Shown: one piece after another, positions 41,093 to 44,556 of the stretch
Layout of the letters: every line of letters starts with the position of its first letter
How positions within the stretch are numbered: the first letter of the stretch is position 1
Source: an uncultured Caryophanales bacterium
GTDB taxonomy: Bacteria > Bacillota_I > Bacilli_A > RF39 > UBA660
DNA length: 44,556 nt
Assembly: GCA_948442255.1 (NCBI GenBank)
Contig: CAOJRT010000011.1
Span: 1 to 44,556, forward strand
Reading direction: 5' to 3'
Notes under the pieces: generated by a model
The model's database searches: none
What the model was told of the DNA's origin: nothing
What the model saw: only the letters and a program-made list of their open reading frames with translations
Program-made: the position numbers and the translations under genes

Positions 41093-44000
41093 CTAAATTT
41101 CTTGTTGCTTAAAACAACCATTGCCATTTATTACATCAATTATCGCAATAATAATCTGTATTATATTCATTTGTCCATCAAATAATTGCAGAATACTTCC
41201 ATAATTAGTAAACGGATCTTCATTTAAAATACGTTTGTCTATTACCCCATTTTTCATAATATAATTTTTAATTAGGTTTAGAAATCTTGTTTGTTCAACA
41301 TTTAATTCGTTATCATTTTCAAATTTAGAAAATTCTCTATCTATTGCCTCTTTAGATAAACCAACAGTTTTTCTTACCAATAGTACCAGTGATTCATCGT
41401 TGTAGTTTATCTTATATTCTGCTTCATTTGAATTTAAATCAGCAAACAATATTTCTTGTAATTTATTAATTTCTTCAGAACTAACTCTTTCATTATTTCT
41501 AATTTTATTAATAATTTCATTATCCATATGATTTTTCAAATAGAAATTAATTTTTTTCTTATAATCAGATAAATCCTGTTGTTCAATTTTTCTATCATCA
41601 TGTTCAACTATATTAATATCATCACTAAAATCAGTATAAACATCTTTTCTGATTCTTTTTGGCAAATACTTAATTAACTCTCTTAGCGAATCTCTTATTC
41701 CATCAATTTCAAAAATATCTGCTTTATCAATATAATCCTCTTTTAGTAATTTTTGAACATCATCTTTTTTATCTGCAATTTGTGGTATATTCATTAATCC
41801 TATGAGACCTTCTCCTATATGGGACAATCTACTTTTTTCTCTTTCGTATCTCATATTTAACATTTTTGATAATTCTATAGATAACATTAAGCGATCAAAT
41901 TGCTTTGCAGGTTCATCATTGTCATTTGACATAATTAATAAAGTCAAATTATCCTTTATCTCCTTAACCGCTAAGTCAGTTAAATTATTCCAATTCACAA
42001 CATCTTTATATTTTTCCACATATTGTATTTTTTGCTTAACATCAAACTTTAAAGTATTAAGCGATGAAATAGTATCAACAAGTTGATCTAATAAAACATT
42101 TTTATACCACAAGTATTCATTGTCATTTAAGTAATCTACTTTCTGTAATTCTTTTAATATATCCACTTTTAATTGAAATATAAATTGTGATAAACTCATT
42201 CCAATTGTAGATTCTTTACCCTTTGGATTTTGATCAAAAAACTCAAAATTTTGACAAGCATCAAATATATAAAATTCTTTTTTATCTTTACCCCATCCAA
42301 ACAAATCTGGACATAATCTAGTTCCTCGACCTATCATTTGTAAAAATTTAACTTTAGATTTTACTTCCTTAAAAAATACTAAATTTACTATTTCAGGAAT
42401 ATCAATTCCAGTATCTAACATATCTACTGATATTGCTATTTGTGGCATTTTAGTACAATCAGAAAAATCTTCTATAAGTGATGAATAATAATTTGTATGA
42501 ATATCAATTACTCTAGCAAAATGACCACTATATTGAGGAAATAATATATTAAACCTTTTTTCAATAGCCTCAGCATGTTTATGGTTTTTGGCAAATATAA
42601 TAGTTTTACCAAGCTTATCATTGCTTTCCACCTTTAATCCCTTTTCCATCATAACAGTCAAAATTTTATCTATTGTATCATTATTAAATAGCCAACTATT
42701 TATATCAGATGCTTTTACAGAATCAACTATCTCCTCATCTTCAGCAAATGTATCCTCAAACTCTTCTTTGTCTTTATCTGACAATTCATCATATTTAATA
42801 CCATCTCTAATAAAACCAGTAGAGCACTCTATTGTATGATAATCAACTAAAAAACCATTGGCGACAGCTTCTTCATATTCATATGAATAGGTAGGTACAT
42901 TATCTTGTAGCTCAAATATTTTATAAGTATTTTTATCTATGTCACTTCGAGGTGTAGCTGTTAATCCTAATAGCAATCCATCAAAGTATTCAAATATAGC
43001 TTGATATTTTTTATAAATACTTCTGTGAGCTTCATCTACTATAATTAAATCAAAATGACCAACTGTAAATAGTTTCTTACCATCTTTGGTTTTTATATCA
43101 TCAATTGCATTCATCATTGTTTGATAGGTAGAAAACACCATTCTTGCATTTTCTGCATTTTCTTTTTCAGTAGTCAAATTAATTGTAGACAATGATGGAA
43201 TTAATTTATTAAAGCTCTTTTTAGCTTGTTTTACTAATTCTGCTCTGTCTGCTAAAAACAACACATTCTTAATCCAATTTGCATTTGTTAGTACATCTAC
43301 TATAGAAACTGCTGTTCTTGTCTTACCAGTTCCTGTAGCCATAACTAACAATCCTTTTCTTTGATGATTATTTAAATCATCACAAAAAGCTTTAATTGCT
43401 TCTTGTTGATAAGTTCTATTAGTAATATTATCATCTATGGATATATTCTTTAAATCCCTTTTTAAAGTTCTTCTATCTATTAATAATTGTAATTGTTCTT
43501 GTGTATAATATCCTGAAACTTTCCTATATGGATAAATACAATCATCCCACATATAAATATCAAAACCATTTGTAAAGAAAATTATTGGCCTTTGCCCATA
43601 TTTGTTTTCTAAACAATCTGCGTAGATTTTAGCTTGCTGTTGACCAACTCTAGCATCCTTAGATGTTCTTTTTGCTTCTACTAAACCAACTGGCTTGCCA
43701 TTTGCACCCATTAAAACATAATCAACGAATCCGTCACCAGATACATTTGGCATTCCAGTTATAGGTAACTCCTCAACCAAATTTTTATTAATTTCCCACC
43801 CAGCTATTTCTAAATCTAAATCAATATATTGTTTGCGAGTATTAAATTCTGATATATCCTTAATATCATATGGAATAGAACTTTCTTTTTGTCTTCTAAT
43901 TTTTGGAGTATCTTTTCTTAATGATTCAAATTCTTTTTGTAGTTGTTCTATTGTCTTCTCATTTGCTTCTAATCTTTCTAATAGTTCTAATTTTTCTTTT

Positions 44001-44446
44001 TCTAATACTTTGTTATTTTCAGGATCAGAAACAATGGATTCATTAAATTTATGTTCGACATAATTATCACAATATAAATATGTTATCCATAATATAAAGT
44101 CATGTAAATTCTTTAATGATAATAATGATTCTTGCTTTTTTATTTTTGTATTACTATGTACTGCCTGATTACCAAGTTTTTGAATATAAATTATTTTTTT
44201 CAATAAATTGGTATCTATAATATTTTTAAAGTTTCTATCATGAATTAAAGTCGCTAAAGTTTGTTGATAAGGTATTCTTAAGTCTCCGTCAATCCCATAT
44301 ACCCATTTAATTCCCAATTCTAAAGCTTTTCTAGACATAATGGCGCTCGTTGTTGCTGTTATAGTTAAACCTTTTTCAGCCTCAATACAAGCATTTTTAA
44401 TATCCATCAATCTTCTATCACTTATAAAATCAAAATTTGACATCAT
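41093..44446 (-). CDS. hsdR: Type I restriction enzyme, R subunit
   Basis: The ATP-driven translocase and nuclease subunit of a type I restriction-modification enzyme, 1117 residues. A DUF4145-like N-terminal domain comes first (about 15-130, with SRKALELGIKWVYG and LGNQAVHSN), then a coiled coil (about 145-180). The nuclease domain follows with GFVDYVL and GLVEAKRTS, the D...ExK core (about 240-260). The helicase has Walker A MATGTGKT, DEAH (IIVDEAHRS), LGLTATPRS and IGRGTRLCP. The C-terminal part is of the EcoEI_R_C type. GGAG seven bases before the ATG at 44446 fixes the start. HsdM and HsdS are not in the window; they probably lie upstream (to the right). Confidence 0.95.
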   Translation of the reverse strand: MMSNFDFISDRRLMDIKNACIEAEKGLTITATTSAIMSRKALELGIKWVYGIDGDLRIPYQQTLATLIHDRNFKNIIDTNLLKKIIYIQKLGNQAVHSNTKIKKQESLLSLKNLHDFILWITYLYCDNYVEHKFNESIVSDPENNKVLEKEKLELLERLEANEKTIEQLQKEFESLRKDTPKIRRQKESSIPYDIKDISEFNTRKQYIDLDLEIAGWEINKNLVEELPITGMPNVSGDGFVDYVLMGANGKPVGLVEAKRTSKDARVGQQQAKIYADCLENKYGQRPIIFFTNGFDIYMWDDCIYPYRKVSGYYTQEQLQLLIDRRTLKRDLKNISIDDNITNRTYQQEAIKAFCDDLNNHQRKGLLVMATGTGKTRTAVSIVDVLTNANWIKNVLFLADRAELVKQAKKSFNKLIPSLSTINLTTEKENAENARMVFSTYQTMMNAIDDIKTKDGKKLFTVGHFDLIIVDEAHRSIYKKYQAIFEYFDGLLLGLTATPRSDIDKNTYKIFELQDNVPTYSYEYEEAVANGFLVDYHTIECSTGFIRDGIKYDELSDKDKEEFEDTFAEDEEIVDSVKASDINSWLFNNDTIDKILTVMMEKGLKVESNDKLGKTIIFAKNHKHAEAIEKRFNILFPQYSGHFARVIDIHTNYYSSLIEDFSDCTKMPQIAISVDMLDTGIDIPEIVNLVFFKEVKSKVKFLQMIGRGTRLCPDLFGWGKDKKEFYIFDACQNFEFFDQNPKGKESTIGMSLSQFIFQLKVDILKELQKVDYLNDNEYLWYKNVLLDQLVDTISSLNTLKFDVKQKIQYVEKYKDVVNWNNLTDLAVKEIKDNLTLLIMSNDNDEPAKQFDRLMLSIELSKMLNMRYEREKSRLSHIGEGLIGLMNIPQIADKKDDVQKLLKEDYIDKADIFEIDGIRDSLRELIKYLPKRIRKDVYTDFSDDINIVEHDDRKIEQQDLSDYKKKINFYLKNHMDNEIINKIRNNERVSSEEINKLQEILFADLNSNEAEYKINYNDESLVLLVRKTVGLSKEAIDREFSKFENDNELNVEQTRFLNLIKNYIMKNGVIDKRILNEDPFTNYGSILQLFDGQMNIIQIIIAIIDVINGNGCFKQQEI

Positions 44447-44481
44447 CAACCAACTCCAAATTTAATAATTGCAATATAATT

Positions 44482-44556
44482 TTACCATAAATTCGACAAT
44501 TTACCTATAATTTCAAGTATTTTCGCACTTACAAATTTCTGTTTATCGATTTGTTC
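44482..44556 (-). CDS. C-terminal end of an upstream gene (partial)
   Basis: An open frame enters from the right edge and ends at TAA 44482, giving 24 residues (EQIDKQKFVSAKILEIIGKL...LW). It lies 35 bases before hsdR in the same direction. The helical, charged end would suit the C terminus of an HsdS specificity subunit, but it is too short to assign. Confidence 0.4.
   Translation of the reverse strand, partial: EQIDKQKFVSAKILEIIGKLSNLW

Overview
The window is low-GC DNA (about 30 percent G+C by eye, lower in the right half) with the standard genetic code, Bacillus-type GGAGG ribosome binding sites, a HrcA/CIRCE operator, a LysM protein and a sortase-type wall sorting signal. This points to a Bacillota lineage of class Bacilli, probably a gut-associated relative of Erysipelotrichales or RF39. 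The lineage is an inference; no rRNA is present.

Bases 1 to 28000 look like ordinary chromosome in short operons separated by clear intrinsic terminators. Leftward genes include a YugP-like membrane pseudo-peptidase coupled to cysS, a lone Clp N-domain protein, a multi-pass transporter, lysS with two related unknown genes, typA, an unknown soluble/membrane pair, gmk, a deformylase-like protein and htpG under a CIRCE operator. Then come a frameshifted putative cysteine-peptidase gene, fucO with a divergent TetR regulator, a lipoprotein, a 37-residue basic protein, a TSCPD protein, a DUF5684 membrane protein, a decayed unknown gene and a Nudix hydrolase. Bases 24900 to 27955 form a rightward NHEJ operon: ku followed by the three LigD activities (ligase, phosphoesterase, polymerase) on separate polypeptides.

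Bases 28000 to 36850 are an accessory, decaying zone. It has a HEPN-type protein, two unknown frames separated by one stop codon, a doubly broken fic gene, a partial duplicate of a 101-residue gene, a dead IS200/IS605 transposase, the 3' end of a wall-anchored surface protein, an IS3-type transposase fragment, tRNA-Trp, a SleB-like hydrolase, a 5'-truncated amidase with LysM repeats and a polytopic membrane protein.

Bases 36880 to the right end look like one mobile element carrying defence genes. It has a large serine recombinase beside a 25-base dyad, small coupled ORFs, a HTH_36 protein behind a promoter/operator and a structured leader, a three-gene cassette (26-residue Cys/Lys-rich peptide, four-helix membrane protein, TIR-like protein) and a type I restriction subunit HsdR whose partner genes lie outside the window. 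The cassette is the best candidate for an undescribed system: a nucleotide-signalling TIR protein paired with a membrane effector, in the manner of Thoeris. Its function is inferred.
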